64,000 nt of DNA from Agrostemma githago (taxonomy: Eukaryota > Streptophyta > Magnoliopsida > Caryophyllales > Caryophyllaceae): contig OY288261.1 in NCBI GenBank assembly GCA_958450325.1, positions 16,047,277 to 16,111,276 of the forward strand, in the 5' to 3' direction. The notes beneath the pieces are model-generated. The model saw nothing but the letters and a program-made list of their open reading frames with translations. It was not told where the DNA came from and did not search any database. The position numbers and the translations under genes were made by a program. Below, piece by piece: positions 10,473 through 21,084 of the stretch; the first letter of the stretch is position 1; each line of letters opens with the position of its first letter.

Positions 10473-11597
10473 TTATTGCTTGGCTTGTCCCCGGGTATGT
10501 TTCAACTTCCAACATTTCTCGGTATCATGCCCATTGCCCCGATGATATTGGCAATAGGCCTGGGCGTTGTAGCTTTTGGAGCGTTTTTCAACTGGAACTT
10601 CAGGAGTTGGGCCTATCGGTTGGACCAGGCCCTTGGAAGATAGCCTTTGCAAGGCATATGTATAGGTAGTCCCTATATCGGTGAATACCCTAGGAGGGGT
10701 ATTTCTTTTGGACGGGGCATCTAGCAGATTAACCGTGTCAAAGATACTGTGGGTTGCAGCCGGGGGCTTGACAGTGGATGAGGAAGCCCCTTGGTATCCC
10801 TTACTAGGGGCCTTAGTAAGGCTCTCTAGTCTCAGATAATCTTCAATTCTCATACCCATTTCAGTAAGAGTGGTGAAATTGGGTATGACAGCATACCGGA
10901 GGTGGACCCGGTAGGAAGGGAGGAGGTTCTTGACAAAGGCCTCCACTAAGGTCTTCTCACTGGGCTTATCGACCAGTTTCACACTCTCGGCCCTCCAATG
11001 TTGGAGGTATAATGTAAAACCTTCCTTAGGTTCTTGGGCCATAACCTCCAGAGACCGCATTTTGGTTTGGATCTCGGTGTTGTCAGCATAGTTCCGAGCA
11101 AATTCCGTAGCCACATCATCCCATGTCTAGAACTTCTTGGGGTCTAGCCTGTAGTACCAGGCCTTTGGGTGTTTCTCAAGGGAGGCAGCAAAGAGGTTTT
11201 TGAACATCGAAGAATCCACTCCCTTGATAGCCATGAATTCCTTGAAGGCCCGTACATGTAGCAACGGGTCTTCAGTCCCTTCAAACATGGGTAAGCCCGT
11301 GAGATTCAGGTTCGCGGGCAACTTGTCACTTACCGGGGAATAATCACGACTGTTCTCCCAATGGATATTGTTACTCCCAGTCATGTGAACTTGTTCCTCT
11401 AGTCGGCGCACCGCGTTAACTAGTTCAGCTAGAGGTTCCGTAACCTCGGCATTAGGAGCCCTTTGCTCCACTGCAGCCATGCGAGCAATGATAGCCATTT
11501 GACCGGCCCTCATTTCTGTCAGTTGGGCATCAATGTCGGTTTGTTTGGCGGCCATGGCATCCACAGAGGCCTTCAGATTGTTCAGAGCTGCTTCCAT
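10473..11597 (-). pseudogene. Tat-A gag, one internal stop
   Basis: Gag is the capsid-forming protein. The start is taken as MEAALNNLKASVDAM, since the leader follows immediately upstream and Tat-C and Tat-G have similar short N-termini of helix-forming residues. A coiled-coil region of about 100 residues is followed by the capsid domain (FEGTEDPLLHVRAFKEFM, KAWYYRLDP, FARNYADN, YLQHWRAESVKL, VEAFVKNLLP). The C-terminus has a CHHC zinc knuckle (YCQYHRGNGHDTEKCWKLK) as in other Tat gags. A TAG at 11127-11129 after DPKKF interrupts the frame, and TAA at 10473-10475 ends it. Confidence 0.88.
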
Positions 11598-12663
11598 TTT
11601 ACGGCTGTGTCTGGTGGACGGTGGCCTGTCTGTAAGAACACCGCGCAATCAGAAACTGAACCCGGACCTTGGAATCAAAACAGTACATCCCGAGCAGGGA
11701 AAAGACTAAAAAAAACGACTTGAAAAAGACTTCTAGACGGGTGACTCGTGAAAGGTGGGCCTTCCTTAGGAATCGGCAGGTGGGCCGAGTTCTGTTCGAA
11801 GGAAGGTCCACATGAGACATCCCCAGACTTTGGACTTGAGTGTATAGACGGGCCCTCCCTTGTAGGAGTATGTCCTACGTAGGTGGGCCTTGCCTTAGTC
11901 TAATAAGGCGGACTGGGATCGGGAAGAAACTCGTGATGTAAGATCGACAGAGTTTCGACGCTAAAGACTTTGACGACTTATGACATGACCCGACACTGCT
12001 AAATATGGGAAGTCCTAAGAGGAGGAAGGCTTCGAAAATGGATTATTTTGGAAAACCCGAGAAAACTCGGGGAAAGGCCCGAATTTTTTTTTTCAAGAAA
12101 ATCGGAAAGTACATCGGGCCTCGGTTTTGAAAGTTCGAAAATATTTTCGAGTTTTGAATTGGGCAGCATACCGGCTAGAAAATAGGCTATTTTGAGTAAA
12201 ATCATGGGTCCTAAATTCGGTAGCTTTCCGGTTTTCGAAATTTGAATATATTTTTGAAAGGATGTATTTTTGAAATGACGGTTTTTGAAAACGACACGGA
12301 AACCAAGTAGCACATAGTCACGCAAGCATTATAACGACACCATGTATGCTTTACACTAAGTCTCGGTCGGTCTAAATGGGGTCTATACCAGTGTTCATAG
12401 TCTAGACGAGAATCGGGACGGACTTCCTAAGTCGAGTTGAGCTTAGAACATGCCGCAAAGTCCATACGAATCGACTATGAAGACCTTTGATGTATCCAAG
12501 TCGGAGTACATCATGGTATAGTGGGACGTCGGTCACCAGTACCGGCCCGGGAAAATATGGGTTATGCATGAACCGTAAAACTAAAACGCGTATTGTACTA
12601 GTCAAACGATTTCTATTCGAGTCTCACCCTGAGGATGCCGATGGTTAGTTACGCATCAGTTAA
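11598..12663 (-). other. Tat-A untranslated leader
   Basis: About 1.07 kb between PBS and gag with no supportable ORF. Long leaders are usual in Tat elements and should carry packaging and dimerisation signals. I see no clear repeat in it. Confidence 0.7.
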
Positions 12664-12681
12664 TCCCCAGCGGAGTCGCCA
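12664..12681 (-). other. Tat-A primer binding site
   Basis: The minus strand reads TGGCGACTCCGCTGGGGA, identical over 18 bases to the Tat-C site at 28942-28959. This sequence is the usual PBS of Tat/Ogre/Retand elements (reported as complementary to a tRNA-Arg 3' end; I recall this rather than having checked it). It lies 3 bp from the LTR end. Confidence 0.92.
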
Positions 12682-12684
12682 AAT

Positions 12685-12773
12685 TGTGGACATGACGTAG
12701 GTCCACCCCGACGCGGCCACGCGCGGGTATTGGTAGGCGAATGCATCTCCATATGAGAATGGATCGAATTGAA
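12685..12773 (-). repeat. Tat-A 5' LTR remnant (U5 end only)
   Basis: The LTR end TCCACA adjoins the PBS. Bases 12746-12773 are identical to window positions 1-28 in the 3' LTR. At 12774 the match stops and Athila-A LTR sequence begins (compare 24615-24643). About 2.5 kb of LTR has been deleted here. Confidence 0.88.
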
Positions 12774-12802
12774 TGCTTCTCATGCTTGTTTTCATCTTCT
12801 CA

Positions 12803-15800
12803 TGTAACACCCGCTATTTTTCCTAACGTATTTATTCTTTCCGTTAGAACTCCGTCTTAACTCTGTCACTTTTCGGCCTCGTATTTAATCATTTTACTAA
12901 ACTCCATTTTCATTTTTGAGTTTAATAATTTTTATTTTTAATTTTAAAAGATTTTAATTCTTTTTAAATCCATTTATTTGGTTTTCTTCGTAAACTAACT
13001 AATTATCCGCGAGGAATTCTATTTCTCTTCGAATTGACATTTTGAAACTCGGATTTAAGTTATTCTTTTTCCTAAAAATGTTTGAATGCATTTATATAAT
13101 ATTTTCAACTAGTAAATAATTTTATTTTAAAAAAAATTAAGCCATTTATGATTTTAATACGAAGTTTCGTAAATAATTATTTTCTAACGCGAGGTTTACT
13201 CGAATTGCTTTGAAATGCTTTTAAAAATTTTACGATCCTTATTTTTATCAACCTACAATCAAAAAGAGACCCTTTTGGACCGTGACACCATTTAGTCACA
13301 CCTTTGATTACAACTTTTATTTACATAACACTTTATGTTTTAACTTTAAGTAAAAAGATATTTTTCTCTTTAATTGATTTAGATGCTTAAATTACAAACT
13401 CTTCATGCTCCATTCTCTTCATTTTGGCTGAATGTTTTAGTCTAGTTTCACCTTGTTTTCATCAAATATTAATATTATTCAAACATATGAAACCATCCAT
13501 TTTTCCTTATATTCATTTCTACACTTAAAGAAAAAAAAAATCCCTTTCTTCTCTTTCTTTTGGCCGTGTCATCAGCAGCCCCTCAAGGCTTATTCTTGCT
13601 TCAATTTGAGTCTTAATCGTCTCAAATTCATCGTCAAAATAATCCTCTTTCCGATCCCTTCGTTAAGGTAATAATCGATGTTGTTTTCGATCGTTATTTA
13701 CCTTAATTTTGTTAGTTTTTCTCATAGTATTTTTATGCCATGATTTTTATATATTGTAGGATTTGTGGACGATCCCGAGGCTGACGAATATATTATTGAT
13801 TCGGATTTGGACTGAGGTAACGTCGATGTTACTCGGTATTGCATGGTTTTATTTGTGTAATTGCATGTATATTATTATAATTTTATTTTTGACAATATAT
13901 GTATGTCATATAATCTGGAAAATTTTTAAAAGTTTAAAATTTGCATGTTTCGATATTTTTTATCGCTTTTACGAGATTAACGATTAAATCGTCTTATTAA
14001 TTTGTAAAATCGTAATATTCGGCCTAAACATGTAATATATGTTTATATTCTGTAAAAATGATTTTTTTGATGATTTTTAATAATTTAGTCCCTCCATTTC
14101 TATGATTTCTTCCACCTTAAAAGTGGCACATTTCTTAAGAAAAACAATAAAATAAGTAAAAGTAGAAAGAGATTAAAGTAAGTGAGCCACCTAGATAAGA
14201 GAGAAGTGTGATAGAAAAAAGGAAAGTGGAAGAAATCAAAGAAATGGTTGAAAAAGAAAATATGGAAGATATCAAAGAAACAGAGGGAGTAGTATTTTTA
14301 TAATATTTTAGTTATCGATTATTAAATTATTACCGTTTACGGACAAAAACGATTAAAAGCCGATTTTTAGTTCTAGTACTTAAGCATTTTATTTTAATCT
14401 AATTTTTGACGTGGTGAAACTTTCTGATGAAATAGAATTTTCTTAAGTTTTTCATAATTTTTCGGAATTGTTAAGTGGATGAATTAATTAATCACTTTAA
14501 ATCATCGTTTATCGTTAAAACCGTGTTTGTCGTTTAAATTCTTGATTTCTGGTCTTTGGTTTAAATCTGGAAAAAATTATGATTCTGATGATTTCATAAT
14601 AAAATGTGTTTTTATGATTTTTAGTGCCTTAATAAAATCGTTGGGAACGATAAGTTTATTAATGAAATCGTTAATTGTGAAAACGAGTTTAAATTACGGT
14701 TTTGTTGGAATTTGTTGAATCTGGAATCTTGAAAAAATCTGAAAAATTTATATTCTGGAAAATCCGGATTTTAAAGTGTAATAATATTTTTTTGATATTA
14801 ATACGTAAATCGTTTTGTAATTACTATTTTTATTAATTGTTATTGTCGAGATTAGACGATTAACGAGAAAACGCTTTAAAAACTGAGTTTTAGGATTCTC
14901 GAAAATTTTCTTTTCTGGACAGAATGTCCATAAATATGTTTTAACTATTTTACGTAATTTTTGTACTATTTATTAAAGTCTTTAATTAATAAGTATTGAC
15001 TTTCGGACAAATTGTGATTTATCGTTAAAATGCTTCGTATTGCCTAAAAGAATTATTTTTCCAGCAATTTTGAAAGTGTTTAAATCTGAAACTTTAAGAG
15101 TTAAATCATCCCGTAACATACTCTAAATATATTCATTGTTTTAATTAAATAAAAGACGTTAAAGGATTTAATTTGACATTTGCCGTAAAATCCTATTTAT
15201 GTTCGTATTATCGTAACTAATAATAATTAGGGAATTTTAGTTCTATAAATTTTGGAAACACCCTAATTAGTAGTACTAAAGTGTTTAAGACATTTTTAAT
15301 TATTTTGTAAACACTTGTATGGTTTTTCAATAATTTCATAAATCTAAATACTCTCACTTTCATAAGTAATATCGTTAAGGCCGAAAGTACTAGTTTTATA
15401 AATCTGTATTGTTTACTAAAAATGTTGTATTAGTTTAAACTAATATTTTGCTATTTTCATATGATGCTATTTTTAGTAAGTTTCTAAAAATAGAAGTTTC
15501 CTAAAATAGAAAGTCTCCTCTTTTAGAATATTGTGATTACTCCTTTTGTTCTCTTATTATTATGATGATTATATCTTTTGAATATCGATAATGGCTTTGT
15601 TTTGGAGTTATGGGATAAGGACAAGTGTGGGTTTAGAGTAATATAGTCTGGGATGTACGTTTTGCCATCAACTATAAAGCTGGTGTGTCTATGTTGAGAC
15701 ACATTGGTCGTTGAACTGAGCATGGTTTGTGTTCAGGAGTGTGTATATTTTGACCTTAAACTTAGATATCGCATCGTGTAAGTCGCCGTCGGGTTGAACT

Positions 15801-16488
15801 GGATTACGGTTGGTGTCCAGGAGGGGTGTACATTACTTAAGCCAGAACCTCGCTGCACGCAGTCCTGTTATAGTTGAGTTGCCTAGTTAGAGACCGAAGT
15901 CTGATTTGTTTTGACTAAATTTCTCGAAGCTAGTTTAGTATTGTCCTGGTGAAAGTCTAGATTCTACCTTAATCCTATCCATAATGCCATTTTGATTATT
16001 TTATTTATTGTCGATATAAATTGGTTTGCAGGTTGGAAACTATTTTTATGTTTCTTCGGAAACCCATTTTAATATTTTGGTTTTGCGCTGAAAGCTTATT
16101 TTAATATGATGTTTTACTGTTTTCCATTTTTTTTATTTTTCTATATTAGTAATTACAGTTTTAAAATCCTGTTATACGGCTGGGAGAACGTTGACGTTGC
16201 TCCCCACTGATTGTGGCTGTTATGTTTTAACATGGCAGGTATACGTGTTTGTTTTCCGGTGGGTGTGGGCTAACGAGCAGTCTTGGATCCTGCTTGATCT
16301 TTTTAATAATTATGTCTTAAGGATTGTTTAACCTCTTTGTGGATTGTTTTAAATTTTAGCCATTTTTATTTATGGCATATGTTTGACTTTACCAAATTAA
16401 TTTACTAAGACATAGTTACAGTGTGTTTTAATCCCGACTCTACAGTGTTTCCGCCACTGTATCGCGTTAAAATTTCTAGGGGATTACA
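12803..16488 (+). mobile_element. Chromovirus-type (Tekay/Del-like) solo LTR
   Basis: It begins TGTAACACCCGC and ends GGGGATTACA, with the target duplication TCTCA at 12798-12802 and 16489-16493. Removing it restores the Athila LTR text seen uninterrupted at 24615-24650. It is 3,686 bp with no internal coding region, hence a solo LTR. The related minus-strand LTR at 39193-43026 shares its 3' end and is followed by the pol tail and polypurine tract typical of these elements. Small ORFs inside it are not conserved. Confidence 0.93.
14088..14289. mobile_element. Stowaway-like MITE inside the solo LTR
   Basis: About 202 bp with terminal inverted repeats: left GTCCCTCCATTTCTATGATT, right (reverse complement) CTCCCTCTGTTTCTTTGAT. 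It is flanked by TA on both sides. Stowaway elements carry CTCCCTCCGT-type ends and TA target duplications. The related LTR at 39193-43026 has no such insertion. Confidence 0.82.
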
Positions 16489-16493
16489 TCTCA

Positions 16494-17013
16494 TTTGTGT
16501 GATCGATTTGTGGTTGAATGCTTATGTTTTGGGTAATACTTTGCATGAGTATTCGGGTCTAGTCTTTGACACGAGAGTGCGAACTTTGGCTTTGACGCGA
16601 GACCGCGGACCGACCTTAGTAACTAGGTGAAACCTACACCCTTGACCTCCCTACTATCCTACTACACTTATGAACCCAAACTAACCCTACTCCTTCCCAT
16701 ATTTGATTTCTCCATCTTGTTAGCATATATTTATCTAGTTAGTTGATTGCATTAATTCTAGTTGTTCAATTAGTTCATGTTATACTTAGTTTATTGTTAG
16801 TCCACTTTCTTCTCCTCCAACCATCATAGTTAATCAGTTCTCGTTAGTTAGTCTCTCTTTGTGTTGTGTTGGTAATTTAGTCTTGTTTGTGAGTTGACCC
16901 TAGTCTAGACACCTACTACCGTCCCCGTGGACTCGACCCGACTTACCCTAGCTATTAGTTAGGTATAGTTGGTATACTTGATCGGTAGGACTCACGGAAA
17001 ATCCTTACCATCA
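16494..17013 (+). repeat. Athila-A 5' LTR remnant, 3' portion
   Basis: Collinear with 24642-25162 of the 3' LTR and ends CTTACCATCA. The preceding piece is 12774-12802. The U3 part with palindromes and TATA is missing from this LTR, so the 5' copy has lost its own promoter. Confidence 0.9.
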
Positions 17014-17016
17014 ATT

Positions 17017-17034
17017 TGGCGCCGTTGCCGGGGA
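17017..17034 (+). other. Athila-A primer binding site
   Basis: TGGCGCCGTTGCCGGGGA, the standard Athila PBS (complementary to the 3' end of tRNA-Asp), 3 bp after the LTR. The leader continues to 17239 without a clear ORF. Confidence 0.93.
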
Positions 17035-17239
17035 CGGTGCATGTTTAGACTTAGTGTGCTTATTAGCTAGACTTAGTTACCTTTCTTGTGTTCTTCTTCT
17101 ATCCATTGTGCATATTTTGTAGGTTTTTCTTGTTTTTATTGCTTTCTCCTCTCTTTGTCTTCCGTTATGCTCGTTTATTGTCTTTGCCTAGTGCCCATAA
17201 AGCACTAGGTGTTCTCACGTTTGTTCAAGTGCGTAGTGC

Positions 17240-19105
17240 ATGCCTAGGAGGAGAGGCGACTTCTTTCTCTTCAATCCAGAGCCGGAAAGACTCTTTAGAG
17301 CCTTTCGCCAATGGACGATTGATCGGGTTAGAACCTCTCAACCGAGTATTAGCAATACCATTGAAGAACAAGCTCAAGGATCTGACTTGAACGAGACACC
17401 TCGAGAGACGGCCGAAAGGAATTTCATCAACCCTTTTGGTACTTCTAGTCACTCTTCTCAACCTAGTTCCCCTTCTACATCTACATCAACACCATCTACC
17501 CCATCATCTCCCGCATATCCAACAATGCCTAAGTTCTCTTCTCATTCAACCTTTACGGAAGACATTTTGCCCGGTCCAACCGCTTTACCGGCCGCATATA
17601 CCGGCAATTTTGTGGCAAAAACGCCATTTATCCAATTGGTCGAAAGAAGTCAATTTAGTGGTTTACCAACCGAAGATTCTCATCAACACATGGAAACCTT
17701 TTCGGATTATTGCGATGCTATCTCACAACCGGGAATAACCCAAGACCAAATCTGGTGGGTATTATTTCCTTTCTCTTTGATCAGTAAGGCTAAGCAATGG
17801 TTCAAAGGTTTAGACAAGGCGACTCTCGGTATTGATACTTGGAAGAAGCTAGCCTTAGCTTTCTACCAACAATTTTATCCACTGGAGAAGACCAATCTAT
17901 TGAGAGCTTCTATCACGGGATTTCAACAACGTAATGAAGAAAGCCTCTACGAATCGTGGGAAAGATTCAAAGCCTTGATCCGCTCTTGTCCTCACCATGG
18001 TTTATCACAGTGGTTCCTTGTTCAACAGTTCTGGAACGGGTTATATGAAGATTCAAGGGCCATACTCAATATGGGATCTAATGGAAGGTTTACCGAGGTA
18101 GATGATGACCAAACTTGGTCAAGAATTGAGGAGATGGCGGTACACAACTCTCAATACTCAAGGCCTAGGAAGGAGAATCGAGGAGGAAGGCACGAGATCG
18201 ATGCCATTACACAACTCAGTATTGATCTTGGAGCACAATTAAAAACCCACATGGAAACTATTGACAAGAAGCTCCAAAGTCATTTTGATCAAGGTCAAAG
18301 CACAAGTGCCTCCCACCAACATTCAACTCAACAAGTCAATGCTTTGGGAGTTGTATCTCCTACATCTTATTATGGGATATGCGAGATTTGCGGGATATTT
18401 GGACATGAACTTCAACATTGTCGAGGTAGTATTGAGCAAGTGAATGCCTTTCAAGCGTTCAAGCAAGGTGCCCCGTACTCTAACTTCAAGCAAAATGTGC
18501 CAAATCCTCACATGTTCCAAGCTTCCCATCAAGCTTCCCAACAACAATCTCTACAACAACACCGTCCATATGTTCCACCTCCCTTAAGGGACAACAACCA
18601 AGGCTACCATGGTTATGTAGGCAACCAAAGGCCATTCCAACAACATAACCAAGGTGCCTTTAGCAACAATCAAGGGTTCCACAATCAAGGGAACTTCAAT
18701 CATCAAGGTGGTTTCCAAGGAAACCAACACTCCCTAGGACATCAAAACTACAACCATGGTAACACTCAAGGCCTTAATCAAGGCAACTCTCATGGGTTCC
18801 ATGGGAACCTTCAACAACAACAAGGGTCTCAAGGTACTCAACATGAAAGCAAGCAAAGGAGTCGGTCTCTTATTCATGATTATGGCATTCCTCTAGCCAT
18901 CACCAACACTCCTCATAACCAACAATCTCCCCCTCGGGATTTCGACATGCAAAAATCAATGTTGGATGTGCAAAGGATTAATCAAGAAATGCAAAGAAGC
19001 CAAATGGAGATGCTAAGAAACCAACAAGAATTCTTTGCTCATCTTCAAAGGGAGAACATAGCAAGAGATGCTCAAAACCCAAATAGCTCATGTTGCTTCG
19101 GGTAG
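17240..19105 (+). CDS. Athila-A gag, intact 621-residue ORF
   Basis: Structural capsid/nucleocapsid protein. An ATG at 17240 opens a frame without stops. Residues 1-110 are Ser/Thr/Pro-rich. The retrotransposon gag domain lies at about 160-270, with AKQWFKGLDKATLGIDTWKK, FYPLEKTNLLRASITGFQQ, NEESLYESWERFKALIRSCP and QQFWNGL. A CCHC zinc knuckle, CEICGIFGHELQHC, is at about 380. The region 400-560 is Gln/Asn/Gly/His-rich and low in complexity. A Met/Gln-rich helix (QEMQRSQMEMLRNQQEFF) ends it. The intact frame in an otherwise pol-less element suggests selection or youth. The downstream protease ORF overlaps its end by 38 nt in the +1 frame. Confidence 0.93.
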   Translation: MPRRRGDFFLFNPEPERLFRAFRQWTIDRVRTSQPSISNTIEEQAQGSDLNETPRETAERNFINPFGTSSHSSQPSSPSTSTSTPSTPSSPAYPTMPKFSSHSTFTEDILPGPTALPAAYTGNFVAKTPFIQLVERSQFSGLPTEDSHQHMETFSDYCDAISQPGITQDQIWWVLFPFSLISKAKQWFKGLDKATLGIDTWKKLALAFYQQFYPLEKTNLLRASITGFQQRNEESLYESWERFKALIRSCPHHGLSQWFLVQQFWNGLYEDSRAILNMGSNGRFTEVDDDQTWSRIEEMAVHNSQYSRPRKENRGGRHEIDAITQLSIDLGAQLKTHMETIDKKLQSHFDQGQSTSASHQHSTQQVNALGVVSPTSYYGICEICGIFGHELQHCRGSIEQVNAFQAFKQGAPYSNFKQNVPNPHMFQASHQASQQQSLQQHRPYVPPPLRDNNQGYHGYVGNQRPFQQHNQGAFSNNQGFHNQGNFNHQGGFQGNQHSLGHQNYNHGNTQGLNQGNSHGFHGNLQQQQGSQGTQHESKQRSRSLIHDYGIPLAITNTPHNQQSPPRDFDMQKSMLDVQRINQEMQRSQMEMLRNQQEFFAHLQRENIARDAQNPNSSCCFG

Positions 19106-20597
19106 CTCTTCAAGGCAAAAGGGGCAACTACCTCCTCAAGGTGAACCGGCAAAATTTGAACATGTGAATGCTATTACCTTGAGGAGTGGTGCATCTTATG
19201 ACTCCCCCGTGTTTCCTAGTGAGCAAGAAGCAATGAAAGAAGTTGTATCTCCATCTCAAGACAATGCAAGCTTGGGAAACCTCATAGAGGAGCAAGTTTT
19301 GTGGGAGATTGAGAAACCCCATGAAGACAAGCTTCCCCCACTTCAAGGAAAAGACAAAGGAAAGAGGAAAATGTCAATTGAAAAGTCCAACCCTAATGAG
19401 CAAGACAAGATACATATCAAGTTGTCATTCCCAACAAGGCAAATAAAGACCAAGGTGGATGTTCAATATGACAAGTTCCTTGATATTGTGAAGAAGTTGG
19501 ATGTGAGTGTCCCTTTTACCGAGCTACTTACTCAAGTCCCGGCATATGGAAGATTCCTGAAAGAAATCTTGGCTAGGAAGAGATCCGTCAACAAGGAAGA
19601 GACCATAGCGTTCACAAGAGAGGTGAGCAAGCTCATTCAAGGTTCTACACTTCCCAAGTTGAAGGATCCGGGTAGTTTCTCAATCCCGTGCACCGTAGGC
19701 AACTTGAAGATTAAAAGGGCACTATGTGATTTGGGTGCGAGTGTAAGCATTATTCCCTATTCCAATTGTGAGCGACGACTTGGGATGAAAGAGCTCAAGT
19801 GTACTTCTATTACACTCCAAATGGCCGATCGTTCACTCAACCGACCATTGCGGATGTTAGAAGATGTGCCACTAAGAATCGGGAAGTTCTTCAGTCCGGT
19901 CGACTTCCTTGAACTTGATATGCCGGAAGATGCCGTCACTCCCATTATCCTAGGCCGCCCGTTTCTACATACCGCCGGTGCTATGATTGATGTAAAGAAT
20001 GGTAGGATCACATTTGAGCTAGGCGACGAGAAGCTCGTGTTTGACCTCCAAGGCAACACCTCGCCTACAAATGATGAGTCATGTAATATGATCCACGCCG
20101 TGAAAGACATCGATCTAGGGGATGATTCGGGTGAAAGCTTGCAAAACAACTTTGGTGGAATTGAAGACGATGATTCCGAGCTTGGGGCGGATGAATGCCC
20201 ATATCATGAGATTGAGGACAAGTTACAAGGAAAGAAGAAAGTTGAGCCTCCCTTGAGGCCTTGTGAAGATGAATGGCCGTTTGGGTATATACCGAAGGAT
20301 CGAAAGTACAAGTTCAAGTCGTTGAACTTAGTAGATCGGGATGCCCCGGGAACTTCTAGACAAGGTCGTGAAGAACCTTGGAGTGTGGATTGGTATTCCA
20401 CTAGTTTGATTGAAGATTTCTCGAGAACCTTCGATTTGTTACTTCGTGCCCTTGATGGCGATGGAGTTATCCTTAGTGTTGTTGAAAAAAATGATTCAAG
20501 AATGCACCATCCTTGGTTTGACGGAGTTCCAAAAGAACCGTCTTATTGTATATATCTCTTTCTTGTAATTCTTTTGAGTTTTATGAAATTCTTGTAA
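19068..20597 (+). CDS. Athila-A aspartic protease ORF
   Basis: A 509-residue frame beginning at ATG 19068, overlapping the gag end in the +1 frame. In most Athila elements gag and protease share one frame, so a one-base change probably split them; programmed frameshifting is possible but unproven. Residues 20-45 hold EHVNAITLRSG, an Athila hallmark. The active site is ALCDLGASVSIIP (DLGAS in place of DTGAS, as is common in Athila) and the second block is PIILGRPFLHTAGAMIDV. The C-terminal third is acidic and lacks any RT motif. FDLLLRALDGDG near the end matches FDLLLHALEGYG at the end of the Athila-B ORF. It probably processes Gag in this non-autonomous family. Confidence 0.88.
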   Translation: MLKTQIAHVASGSSSRQKGQLPPQGEPAKFEHVNAITLRSGASYDSPVFPSEQEAMKEVVSPSQDNASLGNLIEEQVLWEIEKPHEDKLPPLQGKDKGKRKMSIEKSNPNEQDKIHIKLSFPTRQIKTKVDVQYDKFLDIVKKLDVSVPFTELLTQVPAYGRFLKEILARKRSVNKEETIAFTREVSKLIQGSTLPKLKDPGSFSIPCTVGNLKIKRALCDLGASVSIIPYSNCERRLGMKELKCTSITLQMADRSLNRPLRMLEDVPLRIGKFFSPVDFLELDMPEDAVTPIILGRPFLHTAGAMIDVKNGRITFELGDEKLVFDLQGNTSPTNDESCNMIHAVKDIDLGDDSGESLQNNFGGIEDDDSELGADECPYHEIEDKLQGKKKVEPPLRPCEDEWPFGYIPKDRKYKFKSLNLVDRDAPGTSRQGREEPWSVDWYSTSLIEDFSRTFDLLLRALDGDGVILSVVEKNDSRMHHPWFDGVPKEPSYCIYLFLVILLSFMKFL

Positions 20598-20836
20598 TTT
20601 GGTATTTTGATGAGCGATGTGAGGGAGGGATTTTGATGGATGTTTTGAGCTTATTTGATAGGTGTGAAGTGAAAATGAATCTTAGAGAGGAGTGGTTATT
20701 GATAGAGCTTGGATTTTGAGCATAGAAGTCGGGTTTTTGAGCTTTTCTTAAGCTTTTGGGGACGAGATTCTAGGTCTCGTTGTATTGGTGGCCTTGTGGG
20801 TGAAGCTATCAAGATTATGAAGGGCTAGAAGACTCT
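20598..20836 (+). other. Athila-A spacer between protease ORF and internal promoter
   Basis: Non-coding. Just upstream, at 20520-20542, the sequence can form a hairpin with arms GTTC/GAAC and GACG/CGTC. Similar arms occur at 33903-33930 (Athila-B) and 63902-63930 (Athila-E) on their sense strands. Confidence 0.5.
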
Positions 20837-21021
20837 TCCCGACCGGGAAGAAAGCATCCCGACCGGGAAGGGTGAGCCATCCCGACCGGGAAGGATGTCA
20901 TCCCGATCGGGATGAGTGTGCTGAAAATTGGCTTTTCTGGAGTGTGATCCCGACCGGGATCAGGTTCATCCCGACCGGGATGGAGCCATCCCGACCGGGA
21001 AGAAGTCCATCCCGACCGGGA
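20837..21021. promoter_or_regulatory. Internal palindrome array of Athila-A
   Basis: Eight copies of TCCCGAYCGGGA start at 20837, 20857, 20880, 20901, 20948, 20969, 20989 and 21010. Spacing is 20, 23 and 21, then 47, then 21, 20 and 21 bp. The spacer contains TGCTGAAAATTGGCTTTTCT. A TATA-like box follows at 21077. The same arrangement is in the 3' LTR of this element, with different flanks. Confidence 0.9.
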
Positions 21022-21076
21022 TGGTACCTTGCTCCTCCTTTTGCTTCCTCTTCGACATTTAAGCCCACCCTACCAC

Positions 21077-21084
21077 TTTATACC
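21077..21084 (+). promoter_or_regulatory. TATA-like box of the internal promoter
   Basis: TTTATACC lies 56 bp after the last palindrome, followed by a C-rich stretch as in the LTR promoters. In Athila-B the equivalent is ATTATATA at 33412-33419. Transcription from here has not been shown. Confidence 0.5.

Larger units (their letters stand above)
1..12773 (-). mobile_element. Tat-A: Tat-lineage Ty3/gypsy LTR retrotransposon, decayed
   Basis: The element reads on the minus strand. From right to left it has a 5' LTR stub (12773-12685), PBS (12681-12664), leader, gag, protease, RT, a Tat-type second RNase H, integrase, an antisense gene on the plus strand, a polypurine tract and a 3' LTR whose U5 end lies just left of the window. 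The first 28 bases of the window equal 12746-12773, which places window start about 60 bp inside the 3' LTR and gives an LTR of roughly 2.6 kb. The 5' LTR is cut off after 89 bp and joined directly to Athila-A LTR sequence, so a deletion removed the rest. The coding region carries several stops and frame changes, so this copy is not autonomous now. Confidence 0.93.

Noticed and set aside
20837..21021. CRISPR-like array (regular short repeats with spacers)
   Set aside because: The repeats are 12-bp palindromes inside plant retrotransposon promoters, the spacers are only 7-11 bp, and there are no cas genes; the genome is eukaryotic.
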